64,000 bases of DNA from an uncultured Bacteroides sp. (lineage in GTDB: Bacteria > Bacteroidota > Bacteroidia > Bacteroidales > Bacteroidaceae), in the NCBI GenBank assembly GCA_947646015.1, contig CANSEY010000006.1, positions 62,001 through 126,000 of the forward strand, written 5' to 3'. The notes beneath the pieces are model-generated. The model saw nothing but the letters and a program-made list of their open reading frames with translations, was not told where the DNA came from and searched no databases. Positions 44,043 through 52,649 of this stretch are shown here, piece by piece. The first letter of the stretch is position 1, and each line of letters opens with the position of its first letter. A program made the position numbers and the translations under genes.

Positions 44043-44141
44043 TTAAAGTTAAGAAATAATTTTCTCTGTTTGTATTCAAACAGGTTAAAGGCTTTCTCAT
44101 ACAGGCTGGATGCGGGAACATCTGCCTGTATGCTTTTTTTT
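44043..44141 (+). ncRNA. Candidate cis-antisense small RNA over the susC leader
   Basis: About 99 nt from the promoter above to a T8 tract. It has a 7-bp hairpin CTGTTTG-tatt-CAAACAG (44066-44083) and then a strong terminator: CATACAGGC/GCCTGTATG with an inner GATG/CATC stem (44098-44132), followed by CTTTTTTTT. The T tract is on the plus strand, opposite to susC and FecR. The position and size match the DonS-type antisense RNAs described at Bacteroides PULs with ECF sigma/anti-sigma control, which repress susC. Expression is not proven. Confidence 0.55.
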
Positions 44142-44199
44142 AAGGCGGTTGGAAGTTTCTCATACGTATTATAATTTTATTGGTTAAACATGAAAGGCT

Positions 44200-45225
44200 T
44201 TAATATATTTCAATCTGCCTCCTTTCTTCACTTTGATTATTTGTCAGTTTCACATTACGCCAGCGTATGTGTGAGGATATTTTAAAATTCTCCAGAATCT
44301 CTTCTATATATTGTTCTGTAAACGCTCCGGTAAATGTATATTTGTCAAATTTCGAAGTGTTTACAATAAAATCTACATTATAGCGTTTCTTCAGTATATG
44401 CAATGCTGCCTTAAATGGAGTTTTATCAAAAATAACCTTTTGGTCCATCCAGGCAAGCTCCGATTCGCCATTGGTGTTGTATGACAGAATCTGTCCGTCC
44501 TTATTATTATAAATCACTTTTTGTCCGGGACACATTAGTATTTTACTTCCCTGTCCGTCTTTCTCATAAACAAATTCGACCTTTCCCTCTACCAAAGTGG
44601 TAATCACCTCATCCATCTCATCAAATGCTTCCAGGTTAAAGTGTGTACCCAAAACTTCCACTTTAGATTTTTGGGGAGTCGAAACAATGAATTTATGTTC
44701 AGGGTCTTTCGCAACTTCAAAATACGCTTCGCCATTCAGACTCACTTCACGAATGTTACCGGTGAAAATGGAAGGATACTTTAAGACTGAACCGGAGTTT
44801 AAGTACACTAAAGTGCTGTCTGGTAATCTGAAAGAAATTATCATTCCGGGTTGTGTCCGGACTTCGAATATCTGGGCATGGACGGGGGCGGTAGATTGGG
44901 GTTGGTTAAGCAAAACCAAAATAGTAATAGCCATCGGTATGAGTAAGGCAACAGCTGCACGTTGTATCCAACCCCACCAGGAAATATGATACTTATTCTC
45001 TTGCATCCGTCCCTTCACTTTTGATAGCTCCTCATTCATATCCATTTTTTCAGTAATCTGTTGCGTGTCAGTCATAAGAAGAAGTGTGTAAATGTCCATG
45101 GCCTTCTTTTTATTTTCATCTGACAATTTGATCCAGGCTTCTATTTCCTGAATTTCGTCTGCTGTTGCTTTACCATCATAATAGCTGATCAGCAAGTCTT
45201 CTATAGTTGAATGATGCATTTCCAT
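44200..45225 (-). CDS. FecR-family anti-sigma factor
   Basis: A 341-residue inner-membrane anti-sigma regulator. The N-terminal cytoplasmic part (DLLISYYDGKATADEIQEIEAWIKLSDENKK) binds the sigma factor. One membrane helix lies near residues 89-106 (AAVALLIPMAITILVLL). The periplasmic FecR domain (EVRTQPGMIISFRLPDSTLVYLNSGSVLKYPSIF to VLGTHFNLEAF) and a C-terminal DUF4974-like STN-similar domain (FDKTPFKAALHILKKRYNVDFIV) follow. It lies between susC and the divergent ECF sigma gene. By family knowledge it releases the sigma factor when the STN domain of loaded SusC contacts it. Confidence 0.95.
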   Translation of the reverse strand: MEMHHSTIEDLLISYYDGKATADEIQEIEAWIKLSDENKKKAMDIYTLLLMTDTQQITEKMDMNEELSKVKGRMQENKYHISWWGWIQRAAVALLIPMAITILVLLNQPQSTAPVHAQIFEVRTQPGMIISFRLPDSTLVYLNSGSVLKYPSIFTGNIREVSLNGEAYFEVAKDPEHKFIVSTPQKSKVEVLGTHFNLEAFDEMDEVITTLVEGKVEFVYEKDGQGSKILMCPGQKVIYNNKDGQILSYNTNGESELAWMDQKVIFDKTPFKAALHILKKRYNVDFIVNTSKFDKYTFTGAFTEQYIEEILENFKISSHIRWRNVKLTNNQSEERRQIEIY

Positions 45226-45359
45226 GATAAATTTATTAAAGAGACAAGCGGGAAAATAAAACTACTAAGGTTATTTAAATAATTAACATTAATAAACTTT
45301 ATGGTTAATAACTGTGTTATTTTACGCTTATTTAAAATATAAGCATTATCATTGCAGCC

Positions 45360-45938
45360 ATGGAATACAGCAATGAAGATGCGTACTTATTGATGGCACT
45401 AAGGAGAGGGGAGATGATCGCTTTTGATAGTATATTTAAAAAATACTACCCGATTCTTTGTGCGTATGGAAATAGGTTTGTAGACTATGAAGAGTCGAAA
45501 GAAATAGCGGGTGACGCTATTTTATGGCTGTGGGAACATCGTGAAACACTTCAGGTTGAAACTTCCTTAGGCAGATATTTACTCAAATCGGTTTACCATA
45601 GATCACTTAACTGCATCAAGCAAAAACAGCTGAAGAATCATGCTGATACTATGTATTATGAGGAGATGGAAAAGCTGATACATGACGCAGAGACTTACCA
45701 GTTCCAAGAGCTTTCAAAAAGAGTGAAAGAAGCTATAGATGCATTGCCTGCTTCCTATAGGGAGGCTTTTGTTATGCATCGTTTTACTAAAAAGAGCTAT
45801 AAGGAAATAGCTGAGAGTTCCGGGGTTTCAGTAAAAACAATTGCTTATCGTATACAACAGGCAACAAAGCTGCTTCGAAAAGATCTTGCAGACTTACTAA
45901 TTACTATGATCGTTTGTGTATTGTCAGTCGTTCGTTAA
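45360..45938 (+). CDS. ECF-type RNA polymerase sigma factor
   Basis: A 192-residue sigma-70 family ECF factor. Region 2: AFDSIFKKYYPILCAYGNRFVDYEESKEIAGDAILWLWEHRE. Region 4: IDALPASYREAFVMHRFTKKSYKEIAESSGVSVKTIAYRIQQATKLLRKDL. It should drive the susC-led operon of the host-glycan PUL and is held by the FecR protein encoded divergently 134 bp away. A TATCATTG box (one mismatch to TAnnTTTG) ends 5 bp before the ATG, so the mRNA may be almost leaderless. Confidence 0.95.
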   Translation: MEYSNEDAYLLMALRRGEMIAFDSIFKKYYPILCAYGNRFVDYEESKEIAGDAILWLWEHRETLQVETSLGRYLLKSVYHRSLNCIKQKQLKNHADTMYYEEMEKLIHDAETYQFQELSKRVKEAIDALPASYREAFVMHRFTKKSYKEIAESSGVSVKTIAYRIQQATKLLRKDLADLLITMIVCVLSVVR

Positions 45939-46243
45939 CTATTGCTCAGGCTTACTTATTGCTGAAAAAAGAACTTTCTTAAAAAAGGAATATTTAATCA
46001 GTCAAGGAATGCTATAAATTACATTACGGATAAATAAGAAGTAGAAAAACGTCTGCATTTGCTTGAATGAAAATCTCTCTTTCTTTTATTTAAGTTGTAT
46101 GCTGAATAGATTGATATGATATTGCTTCTTATGTTTTCTTTTAGATGATGTATTGGCTGTAAGGATAACTTTTTGTTTAATCTTGCCTTTTCGCTATTTG
46201 TGATTAACCAGCGTGAAAACAAGCTCCGGATAGTCTTTTTATC

Positions 46244-46284
46244 TCTTCCTCACCGAGGAAAAACAGGTTCCTCGGTGAGGAAGA
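46244..46284. repeat. 17-bp-stem perfect inverted repeat
   Basis: A TTCCTCACCGAGGAA core and its exact complement, extended to 17 bp, enclose a 7-nt loop (aaacagg). Each arm contains its own small CCTC/GAGG palindrome. It is followed by further nested repeats: the near-palindrome TTGGTTTTAAACCAA (46290-46304) and CGTTGGT/ACCAACG. No T tract follows. The rest of 45939-46530 has no supported gene. Confidence 0.85.
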
Positions 46285-46530
46285 ATGCGTTGGTTTTAAA
46301 CCAAGGAGGCGTTCCTTTAATACCAACGAGTGGTTTAGTGATAGAAAAAGATGCATATCTCATGTGAATTTATGCAATAATAATCTGTTATTCCGTATAT
46401 TATTGCACTAATTTATGCGCTTTATTCTTTGTTTTATCATTTTTATCTCAACTGTATTTTTGTTTAATCTTAAAAATAGCACATTGATGTTGGGCTGCAT
46501 GTACATATTTCTAAGAGAACGATGGGTTTA

Positions 46531-47595
46531 TTAACTTTCTTGTTTCAATGATTCGTCTTTCTGAATATAGACAGTCCGTGTCGGAAAAGCAAGGTTCAAT
46601 CCTGCTTTATTAAAAGCAGCCAGTATTTCCATATTCATATTTGAGGTTACGCCTAAAATATCTCCTTGTTTCTCTATAAAATAGATATACATGATAACCA
46701 ATGCGGAATCTGAGTATTCTGTAAAAACAGCGACTATATCAGAAGGGTTAGAAGATACATTTTCTACTCTTTTGGGGATGGATTTCAATAGTTCTAAAGC
46801 TTCTTTCATCTTTTCGGAAGTCGTATCATACGTCAGTCCAAGATTCAAGACTACTCGGCGCATAGGTTCGGATGAAATATTAACGATAGAAGTATCGGTA
46901 ATCTTATAATTGGGGAAAGTTATAATACGTTTGTCGTAATTCATTATTTTTGTGCTTCGGACTCCTACGTCTACTACCGTTCCTTCATAACTATCCACGC
47001 GAATTGTGTCTCCGATGCTGAAAGGTTTATCCGTCAGAATGGTAAACGCACCGAAAACGTTTTTTACTGTATCTTGTGCTGCCAAAGCAAATGCGATACC
47101 ACCAATACCCAAAGTTCCCAACAGAGCGCTGATGTTAACTCCCACATTACTCAAAGCCATGACGATGCCGATGAGCCAGACTATAACCAAGATGGTTCTT
47201 TTGATGATTGGCATCATTTTGTTAGCTTGTCCGTTGGACTGCTTTCCCCAGTAAACCTGAAGTAAACTACTGAACAAACGGCCGAAAAACCAAGTAATAT
47301 CCAGAACAATCAAAATGCTGTAAGCATTGTCAACTACTTTCACAAAACTGTCCGGATAAACCAACCGATGGATAGCGATCCAGATTCCCAACAGAATTAT
47401 AGCAAACTTAACAGGCGCTTCCAAAGAGTAAAAAATGACGTCGTCCAGGTGATTGTCGGTTCCCGTAACAAAAGGTTTGATAACTTTCTTGCCTAATAGC
47501 GATAATAATTTGACAATAATAATTGCTCCTAAAATAATAAGAATGGAAATACCCCAGTTTTCAATAGTATTTCCCCATAATTCATTTTCTAACAT
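46531..47595 (-). CDS. MscS-family mechanosensitive channel
   Basis: A 354-residue small-conductance mechanosensitive channel homologue. Membrane helices occur at about 15-34, 58-76 and 90-110, then the pore helix TM3 region (NVGVNISALLGTLGIGGIAFALAAQDTVKNVFGAFTILTDKPFSIGDTI), the strongest MscS signature. The beta domain has VDVGVRSTKIMNYDKRIITFPN and the C-terminal alpha/beta domain follows. It protects against osmotic downshock. It begins 56 bp after the pullulanase stop and may share its transcript. Confidence 0.94.
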   Translation of the reverse strand: MLENELWGNTIENWGISILIILGAIIIVKLLSLLGKKVIKPFVTGTDNHLDDVIFYSLEAPVKFAIILLGIWIAIHRLVYPDSFVKVVDNAYSILIVLDITWFFGRLFSSLLQVYWGKQSNGQANKMMPIIKRTILVIVWLIGIVMALSNVGVNISALLGTLGIGGIAFALAAQDTVKNVFGAFTILTDKPFSIGDTIRVDSYEGTVVDVGVRSTKIMNYDKRIITFPNYKITDTSIVNISSEPMRRVVLNLGLTYDTTSEKMKEALELLKSIPKRVENVSSNPSDIVAVFTEYSDSALVIMYIYFIEKQGDILGVTSNMNMEILAAFNKAGLNLAFPTRTVYIQKDESLKQES

Positions 47596-47651
47596 AGTCT
47601 AACTGATTTATAATTGTACTTTTATTTAATAATATCAAGTTGATCTCCTTT

Positions 47652-49619
47652 TTATTGACGATACAAGATAAGAGCTGAAGATGCTGTGACAGAAATATCC
47701 CCTCCCGATAAATGCTCCTGACTGTCTAGATCAATTTGTCCGTTATGGCAGACTATAATCCAATCTTGTTCCGGGATATTGATATCTGCCTGATTCCGGT
47801 TACCGTTGTATGCAACCAGAATTTCTTTCCATTCATCACCGTTAGCATACTCGCCTAGAGTATAAGCGATGACACCGGAATCGCCTGTATCAAGAAAATG
47901 AAGCCATTTCTCTAAGCCCTCTGCTGTAGGAATACGGAAGGCGGGATGTTTTTTGCGGAGTGCGATTAATGTTCTGATATAATTGAATATATCACGGTTT
48001 TTAGCTTTTAACGCCCAGTCTATTTGGTTGACGGCGTCAGAAGACTTGTAGCTGTTTGGCTCTCCCTGTTTGTCCTGCATGATTTCTTCACCGCCACGAA
48101 TAAAAGGAATACCTTGCGAGGTTAAAAGCACGGTGTGTATTAATTTGTCAATAGGAACTAGTTCTTCTTCAGAATGTTCGCCTTGAACAGATAATTTCAG
48201 CTTATCTACCAGCGTATATCCGTCATGACAGGAAACAAAGTTAATCATTTGAGAGGGAGCAGCGGCATATGGACCGTCACAGTAAAGTAACCCGCTATAA
48301 TCTACCTGTGGGTGTTGTGTTCCGCCAACGATTCCATATTTGACAGGTTCAAAATGCCCGTTGATATTTCCGGAGGCATACCCTGGTTCCTGTTCGTCAA
48401 AGGTACTTCCTTTCAGACCGTCACGAAATTCATCATTAAATACGGAAATACCTTTCATTTTTCGTACATTCTCCTTTACAGCCCGTTGCTCGAAAGGTAA
48501 TGGAGAATCTGCTGCTACCCAACCTTCTCCGTATACAAAAATGGTGGGGTCAATTTTTAATAATTCCTCTCTTAACTGGTTCATGGTGTCGATGTCATGT
48601 ATCCCCATCAGATCGAATCTAAAACCGTCAATGTGATATTCTTTCGCCCAGAATTTGACCGACTCAATGATATAATGGCGAACCATTTCGCGTTCTGAGG
48701 CTGTCTCATTTCCACACCCGGAAGCATTTGAATAGGAACCGTCGGGATTCTGGCGGTAAAAATATCCCGGAACCGTCAGGTCAAAATTAGAATGCTCGGT
48801 TGAGGCTGTATGGTTATAAACCACATCGAGTACAATACGAAAACCATTTTGATGGAGGCTTTTTACCATCTCTTTAAATTCGCGGATACGGGTGGTGGGG
48901 GTGACAGGATCGGTGGAGTAACTTCCATCTGGTACATTATAATTCTTCGGGTCATATCCCCAATTGTATTTGTTTTTCTCCAATTTCCTTTCATCGATTG
49001 TGGCGAAATCGAATGAAGGGAGGATGTGTATATGCGTTACTCCCAATTCTTTTAAATGATCCAGTCCGGAAGATTCTCCTTCGGGAGTTTTAGTTCCGGT
49101 CTCTGTCAGAGCCAGAAACTTCCCCTTATGTTCAATTCCTGAGTTTGGATCAATACTAAAATCGCGGTGATGAAGTTCATAAAGAATGATATCGGAATAC
49201 ATTTTCAGTTCGGGTGACTGGTCTGATTCCCAACCTTCGGGATTTGTCTCGTTCCAGTCGATTACAGCAGCGCGATTGCCATTGATGCCGACTGCTTTTG
49301 CCCAGATACCGGGTGTTTCGTCCAGCCATTTTCCATCTTTTTCTATTTGGAAGGTGTAGAAAGAACCTTTCAGATCACGGTCTATATGGATACACCAGGT
49401 CCCATTGTCGGCTATGTCCATTTCCAGTTGTTCTTCCGGATCTCCCGCTTCGCCGGATGAATACAGGTTTAAACGGATATTATCGGCACTTGGTGCCCAT
49501 AGCGTAAATATGGATTGCTGGGGTGTATAGACTAATTCCAAATCGTTCTCATAATAGCACGGATACTTGTCATACGAATCCAACTGGTCCGGGGACGGAT
49601 GATTTTTCAACTCTCTCAT
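47652..49619 (-). CDS. Type I pullulanase (GH13), cytoplasmic
   Basis: A 655-residue alpha-1,6-debranching enzyme. It has no signal peptide (MRELKNHPSPDQLDSYDKYP), so it is cytoplasmic. A CBM48-like domain (about 28-125) is followed by the GH13_14 barrel. The type I signature YNWGYDP lies at 218-224; conserved region II has Asp336 (GFRFDLMGIHD), region III has Glu365 (VYGEGW) and region IV is VSCHDGYTL. A beta-sandwich C-domain follows. It is divergent from the cytoplasmic alpha-amylase gene with a 289-bp gap, and the pair probably handles glycogen or imported maltodextrins. Confidence 0.95.
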   Translation of the reverse strand: MRELKNHPSPDQLDSYDKYPCYYENDLELVYTPQQSIFTLWAPSADNIRLNLYSSGEAGDPEEQLEMDIADNGTWCIHIDRDLKGSFYTFQIEKDGKWLDETPGIWAKAVGINGNRAAVIDWNETNPEGWESDQSPELKMYSDIILYELHHRDFSIDPNSGIEHKGKFLALTETGTKTPEGESSGLDHLKELGVTHIHILPSFDFATIDERKLEKNKYNWGYDPKNYNVPDGSYSTDPVTPTTRIREFKEMVKSLHQNGFRIVLDVVYNHTASTEHSNFDLTVPGYFYRQNPDGSYSNASGCGNETASEREMVRHYIIESVKFWAKEYHIDGFRFDLMGIHDIDTMNQLREELLKIDPTIFVYGEGWVAADSPLPFEQRAVKENVRKMKGISVFNDEFRDGLKGSTFDEQEPGYASGNINGHFEPVKYGIVGGTQHPQVDYSGLLYCDGPYAAAPSQMINFVSCHDGYTLVDKLKLSVQGEHSEEELVPIDKLIHTVLLTSQGIPFIRGGEEIMQDKQGEPNSYKSSDAVNQIDWALKAKNRDIFNYIRTLIALRKKHPAFRIPTAEGLEKWLHFLDTGDSGVIAYTLGEYANGDEWKEILVAYNGNRNQADINIPEQDWIIVCHNGQIDLDSQEHLSGGDISVTASSALILYRQ

Positions 49620-49908
49620 ATTTTCTAATTTTATATTAATACTATATAAAAAAAAATAATCATGTTGTGGAATAAATGAACCGGATTATTCCGTTATGGT
49701 ATGACTGAAAACAAATGTGAAATCAAAAATTCCTGTTCACGCTCTGATAAATATGAATAATAAAAGAATAATTAAAGTAATTTTACGGTGTTGTAAATCA
49801 GCTTTTTATCCTTTGCGCTTTTTTGTATTTGTTAGCTTATAATTTATAGAAACGTAGGAACTTTGTTAACATCATCTTTGTTTTGTATAAAGTTAATTAT
49901 AAAAAAAA

Positions 49909-51363
49909 ATGAAGCGTATGGAAAATGGTGTTATGATGCAATATTTTGAATGGCATCTCCCGAATGACGGGAAGTTATGGAAACAGATAAAGGAAGATGC
50001 GTTGCATCTTCATGATATAGGTGTGACTGCTGTTTGGATTCCCCCTGCTTATAAGGCCGATGAGCAGCAAGACGAAGGATATGCGACTTATGATCTGTAT
50101 GACTTGGGCGAATTTGACCAAAAGGGAACCATAAGAACTAAATATGGTACGAAAGATGAACTGAAGAAAATGATTGACGAATTGCACAAATATCATATTG
50201 CTGTTTATCTGGACGTTGTATTGAATCATAAAGCGGGTGGTGATTTTACTGAAAAGTTTATGGTAGTGGAGGTCGATCCCAAGGAGAGAACCAAGGCTTT
50301 GGGTGAGCCGTTTGAGATACAAGGGTGGACCGGGTATAGCTTTCACGGACGTAAGGACAAACATTCGGATTTTAAATGGCATTGGTATCATTTTTCCGGG
50401 ACGGGTTTTGATGATGCGCAAAAGCGCAGCGGTGTTTTTCAGATACAGGGAGAAGGAAAAGCTTGGAGTGAGGGCGTGGATAGTGAAAACGGTAATTATG
50501 ATTTTCTGTTATGTAACGATATTGACTTGGACCATCCGGAAGTTGTATCTGAATTGAACCGTTGGGGAAAGTGGGTTTCCAATGAATTGAATCTCGACGG
50601 AATGCGTCTGGATGCCATTAAACATATGAAAGATCAATTCGTCGCACAATTCCTCGATGCGGTGAGGAGTGAAAGAGGCAATGATTTTTATGCCGTAGGT
50701 GAATATTGGAATGGTGACCTGGAAGCATTGGATGCTTATATAGAAGCTGTTGGGCACAAAGTAAACCTATTTGATGTCCCGTTACATTATAATATGTTCC
50801 AGGCATCACAGGAAGGTAAAGACTATGATTTGCGGGATATTTTAAAAGATACTCTGGTTGAACATCATCCCGATCTGGCAGTAACCATTGTTGACAATCA
50901 TGATACGCAACGCGGAAGTTCTCTTGAATCCAATGTAGAAGATTGGTTTAAACCGTTGGCTTATGGCTTGATTTTGCTGATGAAGGAAGGCTATCCATGT
51001 CTGTTTTATGGAGATTATTATGGTATAAAGGGGGAGAAGTCTCCTCATACCCGGATTATTGATATATTGTTGGATGCGAGACGAAAGTACGCTTACGGTG
51101 ATCAGATAGAATACTTCGACCATCCTTCAACAATTGGCTTTATCCGTACAGGAGATGAGGAACATAATGGCTCCGGGCTGGTCTTCCTTATGTCTAATGA
51201 TGAGGCGGGAAGTAAAATAATGAGCTTGGGTGGGAAACATAAAGGCGAAGTCTGGCACGAAATAACCGGAAGTATATCCGAAGAAATAACTTTAGATGAA
51301 GAAGGAAACGGAGAGTTCTCTGTCGAATTCCGTAACCTGGCTGTTTGGGTGAAGAAGGATTAG
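49909..51363 (+). CDS. Cytoplasmic alpha-amylase (GH13_5)
   Basis: A 484-residue GH13 alpha-1,4-glucanase without signal peptide (MKRMENGVMMQYFEWHLPNDGKLW), similar in layout to the cytoplasmic E. coli AmyA and Bacillus liquefying amylases. Catalytic residues: Asp235 (GMRLDAIKHM), Glu265 (AVGEYW) and Asp332 (VDNHDTQ). The B domain (about 105-200) is GH13_5-like (HKAGGDFTEKFMVVEVDPKERTKA). It probably degrades internal alpha-glucan together with the divergent pullulanase. The intergenic 49620-49908 is AT-rich and shows no clear promoter for either gene. Confidence 0.95.
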   Translation: MKRMENGVMMQYFEWHLPNDGKLWKQIKEDALHLHDIGVTAVWIPPAYKADEQQDEGYATYDLYDLGEFDQKGTIRTKYGTKDELKKMIDELHKYHIAVYLDVVLNHKAGGDFTEKFMVVEVDPKERTKALGEPFEIQGWTGYSFHGRKDKHSDFKWHWYHFSGTGFDDAQKRSGVFQIQGEGKAWSEGVDSENGNYDFLLCNDIDLDHPEVVSELNRWGKWVSNELNLDGMRLDAIKHMKDQFVAQFLDAVRSERGNDFYAVGEYWNGDLEALDAYIEAVGHKVNLFDVPLHYNMFQASQEGKDYDLRDILKDTLVEHHPDLAVTIVDNHDTQRGSSLESNVEDWFKPLAYGLILLMKEGYPCLFYGDYYGIKGEKSPHTRIIDILLDARRKYAYGDQIEYFDHPSTIGFIRTGDEEHNGSGLVFLMSNDEAGSKIMSLGGKHKGEVWHEITGSISEEITLDEEGNGEFSVEFRNLAVWVKKD

Positions 51364-51388
51364 GTATATGGTACTTATATAATTAATT

Positions 51389-51427
51389 ATGAAGATGCCT
51401 GTTACAGTTGTAATCAGGTATCTTCAT
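51389..51427 (+). terminator. Stem-loop after the alpha-amylase gene
   Basis: A 13-bp stem ATGAAGATGCCTG with a partner differing by one G-T pair, and a 13-nt loop. The T tract is poor. It ends 18 bp before the rlmF promoter. Confidence 0.65.
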
Positions 51428-51444
51428 GATTTGTATGAAAGTCA

Positions 51445-51475
51445 TTTGCAGACAGAAAGATTCTCTGTATCTTTG
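51445..51475 (+). promoter_or_regulatory. rlmF promoter
   Basis: TTTG (51445-51448), a 19-bp spacer, TATCTTTG (51468-51475): full consensus, ending only 5 bp before the ATG. Confidence 0.85.
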
Positions 51476-51480
51476 CCGCC

Positions 51481-52404
51481 ATGGCAGAAAGAAGCGAACT
51501 ACATACGAGAAATAAACACAATGGACAATATGATTTTTCATTGTTGACAGAGAATTATCCACCGCTCAGAAAATTTGTACTTCTCAATCCTTTGGGAATA
51601 CAAACAATCGATTTTTTTAATCCACATGCTGTGAAAGCGCTGAATAAAGCATTGCTGATAAGTTATTATGGTATCCGCTACTGGGATATTCCAAGGAATT
51701 ATTTGTGTCCGCCTATCCCCGGGAGGGCAGACTATGTTCATTATATTGCCGATTTAATTGATCTGGAGAGAGTCAGTAATACGGCAAATGAAGAGAATGG
51801 AGATAAGCCAAAACGACAGTGCAGATGCTTGGATATCGGTGTAGGTGCAAATTGTATTTATCCGATTATTGGGCACGTTGAGTATGGATGGATGTTTGTG
51901 GGTTCCGATATTGATCCGGTATCTATAGAAAATGCGCGTAAGATAGTGACTTGCAATCCTGTATTGGCACATAAGATTGATTTGCGGCTTCAGAAAGACA
52001 ATCGGAGGATTTTTGACGGAATCATCGCTCCCGATGAATATTTTGATGTAACAATTTGCAATCCTCCGTTTCACAGTTCGAAAGAAGAAGCAGAAGAGGG
52101 GACATTACGTAAATTGAGTAGTCTGAAAGGGGAGAAAGTAAAGAAAAACAAATTGAATTTCGGTGGAAATGCGAATGAACTTTGGTGTGAGGGTGGAGAA
52201 TTACATTTTTTGCTGAATATGATTTCTGAGAGCCGGAAATACCGGAAGAATTGCGGTTGGTTTACAAGTCTGGTTTCTAAGGAGAAGAATCTGGATAAAC
52301 TATATGCTAAATTAAAAGCCGTCCATGTATCGGAATATAAGATAATTCGAATGTGTCAGGGTACAAAAAATAGCAGAATTTTGGCTTGGCGATTTTTGGA
52401 ATAG
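51481..52404 (+). CDS. rlmF: 23S rRNA (adenine1618-N6)-methyltransferase RlmF
   Basis: A 307-residue class I methyltransferase. The N-terminus [16 protein letters not shown] and [24 protein letters not shown] aligns with E. coli RlmF as I remember it. [15 protein letters not shown] is the SAM motif and [11 protein letters not shown] (about 192-202) the NPPF catalytic motif of N6-adenine methylases. The start at 51481 is supported by homology, because the conserved LHxRN segment begins at residue 7, yet the promoter box ends 5 bp before it. The mRNA is therefore probably leaderless or nearly so. Confidence 0.94.
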   Translation: MAERSELHTRNKHNGQYDFSLLTENYPPLRKFVLLNPLGIQTIDFFNPHAVKALNKALLISYYGIRYWDIPRNYLCPPIPGRADYVHYIADLIDLERVSNTANEENGDKPKRQCRCLDIGVGANCIYPIIGHVEYGWMFVGSDIDPVSIENARKIVTCNPVLAHKIDLRLQKDNRRIFDGIIAPDEYFDVTICNPPFHSSKEEAEEGTLRKLSSLKGEKVKKNKLNFGGNANELWCEGGELHFLLNMISESRKYRKNCGWFTSLVSKEKNLDKLYAKLKAVHVSEYKIIRMCQGTKNSRILAWRFLE

Positions 52405-52649
52405 CTGATTTTGTTTTTTCGATAAACGGATATTTTTAAAGAAGATTATCTGTATAATGAAAAAATATTGATGATTAAGACCGTTATTTGTTATAATGTG
52501 CCTGGATTTGTTGTTGTTTTCGATAATAGAGTCGTTTCTCTCTCTGTATATTCTATATGAGTATTAATTCCCCTTTCTCCTTTTCTTTGATATGCCGATA
52601 TTTGTAGTATGAGATTATAGTGCTAGGAAATATCAAATCAAGGGAATAT

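Noticed and set aside
44098..44141. Terminator of the FecR gene
   Set aside because: FecR is on the minus strand, where the hairpin is preceded by A and lacks a T tract; the T8 follows it on the plus strand.
49840..49908. Promoter for the alpha-amylase gene
   Set aside because: Several TTTG and CATCTTTG near-matches are present but none has both boxes at correct spacing.
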